A stretch of DNA of 17,897 nucleotides, taken from the NCBI GenBank assembly GCA_033763555.1, contig JANRKK010000040.1:1-17897 (forward strand), given 5' to 3'. The position numbers were made by a program, and so were the translations under genes. The stretch is from JALYJG01 sp033763555. GTDB taxonomy: Bacteria > Pseudomonadota > Alphaproteobacteria > UBA9219. This document shows positions 1 through 8,720 of the stretch, one piece after another. Below the pieces are notes generated by a model, which was given only the letters and a program-made list of their open reading frames with translations, had not been told where the DNA came from and did not search any database. Numbering within the stretch: position 1 is the stretch's first letter; each line of letters begins with the position of its first letter.

Positions 1-58
1 CAATCTTGCCTTTGCCTTCATCGCCCCATTGGGCCCCAACCACCGCGACGTTTTTCAT
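1..58 (-). CDS. purA: Adenylosuccinate synthetase, N-terminal fragment
   Basis: Only the first 19 codons are in the window; the rest lies beyond position 1. The reverse complement reads MKNVAVVGAQWGDEGKGKI, the near-invariant start of PurA, containing the GDEGKGK phosphate-binding loop that binds GTP. The enzyme joins IMP and aspartate, using GTP, to make adenylosuccinate in AMP synthesis, and acts in the cytoplasm. An AAAGG stretch lies four bases before the ATG as a ribosome binding site. A strong hairpin at 80-120 separates it from the upstream minus-strand gene, so purA is probably transcribed on its own or by partial read-through. The identification is firm despite the short length because this motif is so distinctive. 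Confidence 0.93.
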   Translation of the reverse strand, partial: MKNVAVVGAQWGDEGKGKI

Positions 59-79
59 GCCTTTATCCCGAGCACATTA

Positions 80-120
80 AAAAACGTCATTCCGGGTTAT
101 CCTCCCCGAATGACGTTTTT
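80..120 (-). terminator. Rho-independent terminator after the 154-residue gene
   Basis: AAAAACGTCATTC at 80-92 is the exact complement of GAATGACGTTTTT at 108-120, giving a 13-bp stem. After one C:C mismatch it continues with GGG (94-96) pairing CCC (104-106), leaving a seven-base loop. The stem ends in A and T runs, so it gives a U tract on either strand. It lies 23 bases past the stop of the minus-strand gene ending at 144 and before purA, so it should end that transcript. Confidence 0.8.
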
Positions 121-143
121 GTTTAGCGTAATTTCGCTGTAAT

Positions 144-608
144 TCAAGCCGTTTTCTGTTCTGCCTCATCTTCGGCGGAAACCCCGTCACCGGGCATTTC
201 CAAGCCCAGATTCCACAGTTTTTCTACGGTATCCCGCGCCAACTGCCGCCAGCGCTCGGCCTGCGACTGGCTGGACTGAAAAGCCTGCTCAAGCTCGCCA
301 GCCCGGCGGCGCCAAAGCTCCAATTCGACACCCTGCGCCTGCATATCGGCCTGCACATCGTCGAGCTTCTGCCGCAGCAGGGCGATCTGCACTTCCAGAT
401 TCATCGAAGAACCAGAAAACAGCGAAAAACTACGACCCGATGTTTTGGGTTTGTGGGTAGAGGCGGCACGCGCCAAATCGCCAAAACTCAACCCGTCACG
501 CGACAGCATCTGCCGTGCTTTGCGAACGGCCACAATGGCTTCAGCTTCATGCGTGGAATCCGCAAGGGCCAGAACCTTGTCAAGCTGATCAGGGGTGCGC
601 CGATCCAT
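144..608 (-). CDS. Small DUF2786-like coiled-coil protein
   Basis: This is a 154-residue soluble protein. Residues about 8-45 (DKVLALADSTHEAEA, then KARQMLSRDGLS) resemble the DUF2786 pattern of a KxLALAxST start, a run of alternating hydrophobic and charged residues, and a closing (M/L)xxxGLS. The function of DUF2786 is unknown to me. Residues about 68-130 (VQIALLRQKLDDVQADM onward) are charged and heptad-like and probably form a coiled coil. The tail is acidic. There is no signal peptide or membrane segment. The start is forced: an in-frame TAG lies three codons upstream of the ATG. The only Shine-Dalgarno match, GGAGG, lies one base before the ATG, which is unusually close and suggests weak initiation. 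It is followed by a strong terminator. The gene is probably real given its protein-like composition; the family call is moderate. Confidence 0.65.
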   Translation of the reverse strand: MDRRTPDQLDKVLALADSTHEAEAIVAVRKARQMLSRDGLSFGDLARAASTHKPKTSGRSFSLFSGSSMNLEVQIALLRQKLDDVQADMQAQGVELELWRRRAGELEQAFQSSQSQAERWRQLARDTVEKLWNLGLEMPGDGVSAEDEAEQKTA

Positions 609-664
609 GCCTCCGGCCTACACGAAGGCGGGCGATTCGGGTAGAGAAAGACTCAATAAGACTA

Positions 665-1561
665 TCAGGCGAGGCTATTTTCAGAGGATAGGGGCTCGAC
701 TCTGACAACGGCAGGCCGATGTGCGTCTTCCTGAATATTAAAATAATTCCACCTCTTGAGCGATGAAGCATCAGCAAACCGCCGCGCACCATATCCTTTT
801 CCCTCGATGACCACCGTCTCAGCCAGTTCATAAAATGCCGCAGGCACAATGCTACTCGCTTCTGGACCGTCGATATTTCTCAAAATGCAATCCGCATCAC
901 CACGCGAGTTAAACGGAGAAGATGAAATCTCAGGCGGGACATAAGTATGGTTATCGGAAGGCAACGGCATAGAAAAACCAAGATCAGTTGTTTGCTCCGT
1001 CAAAGCCTGCAAAGAAGTTGCGACATCGCGCGTATGAAAGGCGACCGCAAGCATAACAGAATCCGGATCATCGCCTACGGTTGCAAAACGGTGCGGGCAT
1101 GCGCCATTGAAATGCAACAAATGCAAATGGTCTTTTTTGAAAACATAACGCTCACCTTCACACGTTCGGTTTAAATCGCGCGGTAAAATATCGACAACAC
1201 CGTCGGCACCACGTGGAAGCAAAAGAATATAGCGTTCGCTAGCCTTCATGCCATCATCGGCGTGTGTATGGGGAACCTGTATCGTTCTAAAGCCCTCGAA
1301 CCAACAGCCGCCATTATAAGGCTGGGGGGTCGGAAGAGGTTGCCGGATCGTATGCACCCATTCACCAAATTCATCAGGCAAAAGACCTTGAAGATGGCTC
1401 TCCATAATGCCAGCCAAAATATGTACCGATTCATCGTCCGGCTTTAGAATTCTGACATGACCAAGCTGTGGCGTTTTTTGTTCGATCATTTTAACCGCGT
1501 CCTCATCGGCGGAATAATAACAAAAACAGGGCCACTCCAACAATGACATCAATATTTTCAT
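665..1561 (-). CDS. Hypothetical protein, possibly a double-stranded beta-helix (cupin or oxygenase-like) fold
   Basis: I do not recognise this 298-residue protein. It has no signal peptide or clear membrane helix and looks cytoplasmic. It is rich in histidine: H98, H100 and D102 in VPHTHADDG, and H145, H147, H150 and H157 in HLHLLHFNGACPHRF. An HxD pair followed about 55 residues later by a histidine, within alternating hydrophobic beta-type stretches, recalls metal-binding cupins or iron/2-oxoglutarate oxygenases, but this is a guess from pattern. It starts 26 bases after the rpoH stop on the same strand, so it may be co-transcribed with rpoH. Its ATG has no good Shine-Dalgarno (the upstream bases are an AT-rich TATTTTTAT), which may mean low or coupled expression. 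An alternative start is the ATG four codons in. Its base composition looks more AT-rich than that of its neighbours by eye. Confidence 0.6.
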   Translation of the reverse strand: MKILMSLLEWPCFCYYSADEDAVKMIEQKTPQLGHVRILKPDDESVHILAGIMESHLQGLLPDEFGEWVHTIRQPLPTPQPYNGGCWFEGFRTIQVPHTHADDGMKASERYILLLPRGADGVVDILPRDLNRTCEGERYVFKKDHLHLLHFNGACPHRFATVGDDPDSVMLAVAFHTRDVATSLQALTEQTTDLGFSMPLPSDNHTYVPPEISSSPFNSRGDADCILRNIDGPEASSIVPAAFYELAETVVIEGKGYGARRFADASSLKRWNYFNIQEDAHRPAVVRVEPLSSENSLA

Positions 1562-1587
1562 ATAAAAATAGGACAGTTAGCAGGCGT

Positions 1588-2490
1588 CTACGCAACCGGA
1601 AGCAGCCCTTCCCGCTCGGCAGCCAACTTCATGTTTTTCTGGAGCTTTTCAAAGGCGCGAACCTCGATCTGGCGCACGCGCTCGCGGCTGACGCCGAAAC
1701 GCTGGGATAAGTCTTCCAGAGTTGCCGGATTCTCCGTCAGGCGGCGTGCGGTGATGATGTCGCGTTCGCGCGCATTCAAGCCTTCCATCGCCTTGGTCAG
1801 AAGCCTTTGGCGACGTTCCATTTCCTGCGTCGCGCCGAGGCGGACATCCTGCCCGTCACCCTGATCCACCAGCCAATCCTGCCACTCACCATCCCCTTCA
1901 CCGTCACGACTGAGCGGCGCATTCAGCGACTGATCGCCGCCACCCGACAGGCGGCGGTTCATATTAACCACTTCTTCCTGAGAGACATCCAACCGCTCGG
2001 CAATCTCGCTCACTTGCTCAGGCGAAAGATCGCCCTCTTCAATGGCTTTCATTTCGCCTTTGAGGCGGCGGAGATTGAAGAAGAGTTTTTTCTGCGCGGC
2101 GGTTGTACCGATTTTCACCAGTGACCAGGAGTGCAGGATATATTCCTGAATGGCGGCGCGTATCCACCACATGGCATAGGTGGCGAGGCGAAAACCGCGC
2201 TCCGGATCGAATTTCTTCACCGCCTGCATCATGCCGACATTGCCTTCGGCGATCAGATCGGCCAGCGGCAGGCCATAGCCGCGATAACCCCGTGCAATCT
2301 TGGCGACCAGGCGCAGATGGCTGGTCACCAGCTTGTGCGCTGCGTCCAGATCACCATGCTCTTTCCAGGATTTGGCGAGGATATATTCCTCATCCTTATC
2401 CAGAATGGGGAATTTCTGAATCTCGCGCAGATAGACGGCGAGATTGCCTTCGCCTTTGAGAACGGGGAGGTTTCTGACGGGAGCGCTCAT
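1588..2490 (-). CDS. rpoH: RNA polymerase heat-shock sigma factor RpoH (sigma-32)
   Basis: RpoH directs RNA polymerase to heat-shock promoters (chaperones, proteases). The 300-residue product has the full order: region 1.2/2.1 (NLAVYLREIQKFPILDKDEE), region 2 with HLRLVAKIARGYRGYGLP and the DLIAEGNVGMMQAV core (about 58-92), and region 2.4 (ATYAMWWIRAAIQEYI). The sigma-32-specific RpoH box QKKLFFNLR is at about 133-141. Region 4 carries the helix-turn-helix TLEDLSQRFGVSRERVRQIE (about 257-276). I chose the ATG at 2490: AAGGA lies seven bases before it, while the ATG at 2496 has only one base of spacing. A longer reading frame from 2547 adds 19 residues without homology. The gene lies 86 bases downstream of rluD on the same strand, with a hairpin in between, and 26 bases upstream of the 298-residue hypothetical gene. 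The assignment is secure. Confidence 0.96.
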   Translation of the reverse strand: MSAPVRNLPVLKGEGNLAVYLREIQKFPILDKDEEYILAKSWKEHGDLDAAHKLVTSHLRLVAKIARGYRGYGLPLADLIAEGNVGMMQAVKKFDPERGFRLATYAMWWIRAAIQEYILHSWSLVKIGTTAAQKKLFFNLRRLKGEMKAIEEGDLSPEQVSEIAERLDVSQEEVVNMNRRLSGGGDQSLNAPLSRDGEGDGEWQDWLVDQGDGQDVRLGATQEMERRQRLLTKAMEGLNARERDIITARRLTENPATLEDLSQRFGVSRERVRQIEVRAFEKLQKNMKLAAEREGLLPVA

Positions 2491-2520
2491 GGCCATGTCC
2501 TTAGCATTTCTGAGCGCACA

Positions 2521-2542
2521 AAAGGGCAAGATTATGCCCTTT
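2521..2542 (-). terminator. Hairpin between rluD and rpoH (terminator or rpoH 5' leader structure)
   Basis: AAAGGGCA at 2521-2528 pairs with TGCCCTTT at 2535-2542, an 8-bp stem with a six-base loop. On the minus strand it is followed by TTTTG, only a short U run. It lies about 35 bases past the rluD stop and about 30 bases before the rpoH start, so it may be a weak rluD terminator or part of the rpoH leader. The stem is seen directly; its role is inferred. Confidence 0.45.
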
Positions 2543-2576
2543 GCCACCCTCTATTCTAATGCCTTGAAGTCAAAGG

Positions 2577-3518
2577 TTATTTTTTGCCGCTCTCAAGGTT
2601 GCGCAAAAGAGCCGCCATATCCTTCGGCAAAGCCGATGTAAATCGCATTGTTTTGCCTGTGCGCGGATGCTGAAACTTCAACTCCATGGCATGTAACGCC
2701 TGCCTTGGAAAAATCTTGGGCTTCTGCCCGCCATACACTGTATCGCCAACAACGGGATATTTGCGGTGCGCCAGATGAACGCGAATTTGATGCGTCCGCC
2801 CGGTTGCCAGTGTGCATTCCACAAGGCTTGTCTCATCGAGTATTTTGATAACTTTATAATAGGTCAGAGCGGACCTGCCTTTACCAATAACGGCCATTTT
2901 CTTGCGGTCGCGCGGATGGCGGCCTATGGATGCTTCGATGCTGCCGACCTTAGGCACCGGATGCCCCCAAACCAGCGCCTGATAAATGCGGCTTAAACTG
3001 CGATCAGCAAATTGCTTTGTAAGCCCCTGATGCGCGAGGTCATTTTTGGCGACGACCATCAGGCCACTCGTGTCCTTATCCAGTCGATGCACGATGCCCG
3101 GACGCATAACGCCGCCGATGCCGCTGAGGCTCTTGCCGCAATGGGCCAACAGCGCGTTCACCAGCGTCTGATCACGATTGCCCGGCGCCGGATGCACCAC
3201 CATGCCGGGTGGCTTATCGATCACCAGTAGATCCTTGTCTTCAAAAACCACCTTGAGTGCCATCTTCTGCGCCTTGGGCACAGCAGATTCCGGCGGCGGC
3301 AGTTTCACATGATACGACTCGCCGCTCCTGACCTTGCGGCTGCCGCTGGAAACCACCTTGCCGGAAAGGCTTACATGCCCATCTTCGATCAGAGCCTGAA
3401 GCCGAGCGCGCGAAAAGGCAGGCATCTGTTCTGCCAAAAGCACGGTCAAAACCTTGTCCAGCCGCTGCCCCTGCAAGGCAAGTGGTATCGCCAGTTTGAG
3501 AAGAGTTTTGTTAGCCAT
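2577..3518 (-). CDS. rluD: Ribosomal large subunit pseudouridine synthase, RluD family
   Basis: The 313-residue product converts uridines of 23S rRNA to pseudouridine; in E. coli RluD acts on helix 69. An N-terminal S4-type RNA-binding domain (QRLDKVLTVLL to HVSLSGKVV, about 18-56) precedes the catalytic domain. That domain has the RluA-family motif HRLDKDTSGL with catalytic Asp at about 147, the DKPPGMVVHPAPGN block (about 101-114), and GRTHQIRVHLAH near 240-251. I chose the ATG at 3518, giving MANKTLLKLAI, because GGGGA lies eight bases upstream; the frame is open to 3599 but that extension has no homology. It is on the same strand as rpoH, 86 bases away, and diverges from ftsH. The choice of RluD over RluC or RluA rests on the S4 domain and general likeness, so the exact target site is not proven. 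Confidence 0.92.
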   Translation of the reverse strand: MANKTLLKLAIPLALQGQRLDKVLTVLLAEQMPAFSRARLQALIEDGHVSLSGKVVSSGSRKVRSGESYHVKLPPPESAVPKAQKMALKVVFEDKDLLVIDKPPGMVVHPAPGNRDQTLVNALLAHCGKSLSGIGGVMRPGIVHRLDKDTSGLMVVAKNDLAHQGLTKQFADRSLSRIYQALVWGHPVPKVGSIEASIGRHPRDRKKMAVIGKGRSALTYYKVIKILDETSLVECTLATGRTHQIRVHLAHRKYPVVGDTVYGGQKPKIFPRQALHAMELKFQHPRTGKTMRFTSALPKDMAALLRNLESGKK

Positions 3519-3630
3519 AATTCGCGTCCCCGCCCTGTCTTGAATACCCGATAAATCCGCCCTGTTTTTGCCCCAGTTTGGAAGCATATTAAGCTGCATG
3601 GGCTTGAATCTTCTGAGAATCTTGGCTCGG

Positions 3631-3658
3631 TTGCAACTGGCCCCTTGTTTACTATATC
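3631..3658 (+). promoter_or_regulatory. Candidate ftsH promoter with sigma-32-like character
   Basis: TTGCAA at 3631-3636 and TATATC at 3653-3658 with a 16-base spacer fit a housekeeping promoter. The same bases also read GTTG, 17 bases, ACTATAT, close to the alphaproteobacterial heat-shock pattern CTTG-N17/18-CYTATNT. Transcription would start near 3665, leaving about 100 bases of leader before ftsH. Both readings are by eye; dual control is inference. Confidence 0.5.
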
Positions 3659-3677
3659 TTTAAGGAGATCATCCATC

Positions 3678-3755
3678 ATGATGCATTGCGGTAAAGTTCG
3701 AGAATCGCCTCGCGCCCAAGGCCTCCTGCATCATCCCAAGGCCCCACAGGCTTGA
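3678..3755 (+). CDS. Possible 25-codon leader ORF upstream of ftsH
   Basis: A short frame opens with two consecutive ATG codons (3678 and 3681) and ends at TGA 3753-3755, 12 bases before the ftsH start and in the same frame as ftsH. A strong AAGGAG at 3662-3667 is well placed for either ATG, better than the ribosome site of ftsH itself. The peptide starts MMHCGKVRESPR and shows no signal peptide or membrane segment. It matches nothing I know. The predicted transcription start (about 3665) would fall inside the AAGGAG, so either the promoter or the ORF reading could be wrong. It may be a translated leader that couples to ftsH, or a chance ORF. Confidence 0.3.
   Translation: MMHCGKVRESPRAQGLLHHPKAPQA
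3715..3743 (+). repeat. Nine-base direct repeat in the ftsH leader
   Basis: CCCAAGGCC occurs at 3715-3723 and again at 3735-3743, 20 bases apart start to start. GGCC within each copy is self-complementary, so the copies could pair with each other as a small hairpin in the leader RNA. No function is known. Confidence 0.4.
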
Positions 3756-3767
3756 AAGGCTAATGTT

Positions 3768-5711
<1,944 letters not shown>

Positions 5712-5854
5712 AAAATCCCCCGACCGGGCAAAAGGCGCATAGAATTGCCTTGCCTGCCGCCTTTGGAAAATTCATATTCCGTTAACCAACTTATATAGAA
5801 ATTAACGAATATTTTCTGAATCGGGCGTTAAATTTGGGGAACGAGGATTCATAA
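5712..5854 (+). other. AT-rich intergenic region between ftsH and the DotA/TraY-like gene
   Basis: This 143-bp spacer is notably AT-rich from 5763 on. AAAGGCG (5731-5737) can pair with CGCCTTT (5758-5764) over a 20-base loop, but no U run follows, so it is at best a weak terminator. A loose promoter-like pair, TTCATA followed after 17 bases by TATAGA, lies near 5771-5799. GAGG sits eight bases before the ATG at 5855 and supports that start. I see no clear operator. Confidence 0.35.
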
Positions 5855-8611
5855 ATGCTTTTTTCCAAGCGCCCATCTGACGCTAACGCTCCCAAGCGCC
5901 GTTCGACGCTGAATGTTCTATTCAACCCGGAATTTGGCAAAAGCCTCGCCCCGCTGCGTCAAACCACGAATGTATTCATCATGCTTCTGGCAGCGGTGTT
6001 CGCATCAAGCGGCCTGTTCCCTCGCAACCATCCGGCCTTTGCTGGCGATAACCGTATGCGTCTGACATTCACAGGTGTTATCCGCACCGCTTGGGACAAT
6101 TTGTCCTTTACGGAAAAAAATATTCCGCAAATTCTCTTTTTCTTTGCCGTCATCATTTCTCTCGTATTTTCAACGCTTGCTTTTATCACCGTCATTATTC
6201 TGATGTTTTCGGGCAGTGCCCATGCAGGTCCTTTTTCGCCTGAGTCCAGTGATTTAGCGCAAGGATGGATTGATTATATTTTCCGCTCCAAGCCATTAGC
6301 TGATTATATAGGCCAGGATGGCAGAGCCATCGCTCAATCCACCGTCATACAAACCGTCCTGATGGAAGCTTTGGCCTTCTATAGCAACGCCATTCTTATT
6401 GTTGCCGCCGCCGTGCTTTTTTACCATTTGGCTTCGATGACTGTAGAAACAGCCCATCACGGCGTTGTGATGGGCAAGCGCGCCAATCAGGTTTGGGCGC
6501 CAATACGGCTTGTTGTAGCCGTCGGGCTTTTGGTTCCCATCAGCGGCGGCCTGAATTCAGGCCAGTACATTGTCGTCAAGATGGCCGAATGGGGCTCCGG
6601 TCTTGCCAGCCAGACATGGACTTTGTTTGTCAAAAAACTTGCCGAAAATAATTATACCTATGTACCACCAAACGTGCCGCAAACTCTTGCAGTCGTTCAG
6701 TCCATCACGCTTATGGAAGCCTGCAAAAGGGCTTACAATTATTATGTTAACGAAGTTGGCAACACAATTCCTGCATTTGCATCCAATGGCGGCACAAGCA
6801 ATTCAGGAACCTATATTGTCAGAGGAACCATAAAAGATACCCGGAACCGTTCGGGAGCAGGAGGATGGGGATATACGAATGCCCTTCTTTCCGACCAGTA
6901 TATATGCGGAAGTTTTTATATACCGGATTCACTGAATGCTGCAGTAGGGCTTGGTGGTTCCCCGCCCGTGCAAGGCCAGCAATTGCCCTCCGGCAGTTTT
7001 GAAAGCCGAGTCCGCGCCGCTATCGGCGCGGCACATATTTTTTCGATATACAGATCGCTTCCACGCTTTGAGGCTGTCGCAACGCAAATCGATAATTTCA
7101 TTCCAACCATCCATGACGGCGCGCCGCCATTAAACACCAGCTTCACCGAAATTGTCCATTTTTATCAACAGGATTTGGCAGACTCTATCAAGACCAATAT
7201 GGCGAGCCTTTTTGACCCAGGCATGCAACAAATCGCTGATCAATGGAGCAAGCAGGGTTGGATTGGCGCGGGTTCGTGGTTCAACACGATTGCGCGCACA
7301 CAGTCTAATATCGCTGACGCAGCTAAAAATGGACTCCCCGTTGTCAGCCTTCCTCATTTGGAAAAAGGCGGGTTTAAAGATGGATTTTATGGCGCTTTTC
7401 GAAGCAGCGAGCGCCAAGCGGCATATTCAATATATGACAAAGTAACTGAAAATCTTGCAAGCTTTATGCAATGGATGAGTTATATCCCTCCGGATAGTCA
7501 GTTTCCTCCAGGTAATTCCATGCTGAACAGGGAACAAATGGCAGCCATGACAGGTCTTGCGCCTCCTGCTGCCGGGGGGTACTGGGAAAAGGCTCTCGCT
7601 CTCGTCAACACTATTGCACTTGGCAATCGCGTCTGGGCAAATGACACGAGCAATGCCGACATGCCGCCTGTGGCTTTGGGATTTCAATTCAGTGGAGCTA
7701 ATCCTTTAGCTGAAATTGCCTCTATTGGTCACAGCTGCCTCGATACGGCTTATGACCTTATTGGTTACGCACTCGGACTGGCCGTTGGAGGTGCTGTTGT
7801 GGGCGGTGTCGGTCAGGCCCTGGGGCCCCTGGGATCGGCCATAACTGGCATAATCTCTGGCCTTTCTGATGTTGCCGTCACTATTTTGGGATTTTTGGCT
7901 CTGCCTTTTCTTTCGGCAGGATTTATCCTGGCATTTATTGTTCCGATGATTCCTTTTCTGCAATTCTTCTTTGGCGTTCTGGCCTGGTTTGTTTCCCTGT
8001 TTGAAGCTGTTGTTGCCGTGCCGCTTATTGCGCTGGCGCATTTGAACCCGGAAGGTGACGGCCTTCCCGGCCCTTCGGCAAAAGCTGCCTATTTTTATAT
8101 TTTTAATCTCTTTGTTCAACCTGTCTTGATGGTTTTCGGGCTTCTTTGCGGCCTGTTGATTTTCTTCGTTGCGGCAAGCTTCCTGAATTCCATGTTTACG
8201 ATAGCCGTCGCCGGAACGGGGGCGTTTTCTTACGGCTTTGTCATCATCTCACGCATTTTCTATACGGTTATGTATGCCGTACTGATGTATGTCTGTGCGA
8301 CACATTCATTTAAAATCATCAAATTCCTGCCTGACCATGCCATGCAATGGATGGGCGGAGGTAACCTCCATAGCAGTGAATTCTATGATCCATCGCAAAT
8401 GGAAAGTCTCATGGGTGCCGCTACACCCTACTTTGGCGCTCAGGCTGTACAACAGTTTTCAGGGGCTGCGCAAAGAGGAAGTGGTCAGATAACAGGGGCT
8501 GTTGGCAAAGCTTTTCAGCAAGGCAAACAAAACCGAGCTGGAGATCAGTCTCAAGAGGCCCAAGCAGCAATAGCTAGGCGCCTTGAGTCTATTGACAATA
8601 AGATGCCCTAA
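5855..8611 (+). CDS. DotA/TraY-family type IVB secretion or conjugation membrane protein
   Basis: DotA (Legionella) and TraY (IncI plasmids) are polytopic inner-membrane proteins of type IVB secretion/conjugation systems. This 918-residue protein has the family's hydrophobic layout. Membrane helices lie near 36-52, 93-118, 166-198 and 215-233. A long polar domain follows (about 255-615), then a C-terminal cluster of helices (about 632-825) and a hydrophilic Gln/Ala-rich tail. The diagnostic blocks are WAPIRLVVAVGLLVPISGG followed by LNSGQYIVVKMAEWG (about 214-247), NPLAEIASIGHSCL (about 616-629), and FFFGVLAWFVSLFEAVVAVP (704-723) leading to LIALAHLNPEGDG and VQPVLMVFGLL. The polar loop has few cysteines (about C290, C351). 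GAGG precedes the ATG by eight bases. No other dot/icm or tra gene is visible nearby, so it is an orphan here. The exact role (transport, conjugation or something else) cannot be told from the sequence. Confidence 0.82.
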   Translation: MLFSKRPSDANAPKRRSTLNVLFNPEFGKSLAPLRQTTNVFIMLLAAVFASSGLFPRNHPAFAGDNRMRLTFTGVIRTAWDNLSFTEKNIPQILFFFAVIISLVFSTLAFITVIILMFSGSAHAGPFSPESSDLAQGWIDYIFRSKPLADYIGQDGRAIAQSTVIQTVLMEALAFYSNAILIVAAAVLFYHLASMTVETAHHGVVMGKRANQVWAPIRLVVAVGLLVPISGGLNSGQYIVVKMAEWGSGLASQTWTLFVKKLAENNYTYVPPNVPQTLAVVQSITLMEACKRAYNYYVNEVGNTIPAFASNGGTSNSGTYIVRGTIKDTRNRSGAGGWGYTNALLSDQYICGSFYIPDSLNAAVGLGGSPPVQGQQLPSGSFESRVRAAIGAAHIFSIYRSLPRFEAVATQIDNFIPTIHDGAPPLNTSFTEIVHFYQQDLADSIKTNMASLFDPGMQQIADQWSKQGWIGAGSWFNTIARTQSNIADAAKNGLPVVSLPHLEKGGFKDGFYGAFRSSERQAAYSIYDKVTENLASFMQWMSYIPPDSQFPPGNSMLNREQMAAMTGLAPPAAGGYWEKALALVNTIALGNRVWANDTSNADMPPVALGFQFSGANPLAEIASIGHSCLDTAYDLIGYALGLAVGGAVVGGVGQALGPLGSAITGIISGLSDVAVTILGFLALPFLSAGFILAFIVPMIPFLQFFFGVLAWFVSLFEAVVAVPLIALAHLNPEGDGLPGPSAKAAYFYIFNLFVQPVLMVFGLLCGLLIFFVAASFLNSMFTIAVAGTGAFSYGFVIISRIFYTVMYAVLMYVCATHSFKIIKFLPDHAMQWMGGGNLHSSEFYDPSQMESLMGAATPYFGAQAVQQFSGAAQRGSGQITGAVGKAFQQGKQNRAGDQSQEAQAAIARRLESIDNKMP

Positions 8612-8714
8612 AGTTTCTAGCGGCGAGGGTTCTGTCGGGCAACAATGATCGTGATTGAACGAACCGAACGATCTTGAACCAAAAAAGAGCGCAGCGCAGC
8701 CTCTCTAGAAACTT
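8611..8714. repeat. Inverted repeat bracketing the convergent junction
   Basis: AAGTTTCTAG at 8611-8620 is the exact reverse complement of CTAGAAACTT at 8705-8714, with 84 bases between. Inside is a second inverted pair, GATCGT (8647-8652) and ACGATC (8668-8673), and four GAAC copies at 8657, 8661, 8666 and 8676. The element fills nearly all of the 109 bases between the two convergent stop codons. It could be a folded 3' end, a small RNA, or a short mobile-element remnant; no protein is encoded. Confidence 0.5.
8681..8706 (-). terminator. Candidate terminator for the 478-residue gene
   Basis: Read on the minus strand, AGAG and CTCT flank a GC-rich 13-base stretch and are followed by six Ts (AAAAAA at 8681-8686 on the plus strand). 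The stem is short with internal mismatches, so it is a weak candidate, but its place just past the stop codon at 8721 fits. Confidence 0.35.
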
Positions 8715-8720
8715 GTACTT

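Noticed and set aside
1588..2547. Longer rpoH start at 2547 or the start at 2496
   Set aside because: The AAGGA ribosome site is seven bases before the ATG at 2490 and only one base before 2496; the extension to 2547 has no homology to sigma-32.
5730..5764. Terminator after ftsH
   Set aside because: The AAAGGCG/CGCCTTT pair spans a 20-base loop and no U run follows, so it is not convincing.
5763..5855. CtrA binding site (TTAA-N7-TTAA) upstream of the DotA/TraY-like gene
   Set aside because: TTAACC occurs as a half-site, but no second TTAA lies at the required seven-base spacing.
8612..8720. tRNA or known structured RNA gene in the convergent junction
   Set aside because: The spacer has inverted repeats but no cloverleaf, no TTC-arm motif and no match to an RNA family I can recognise.
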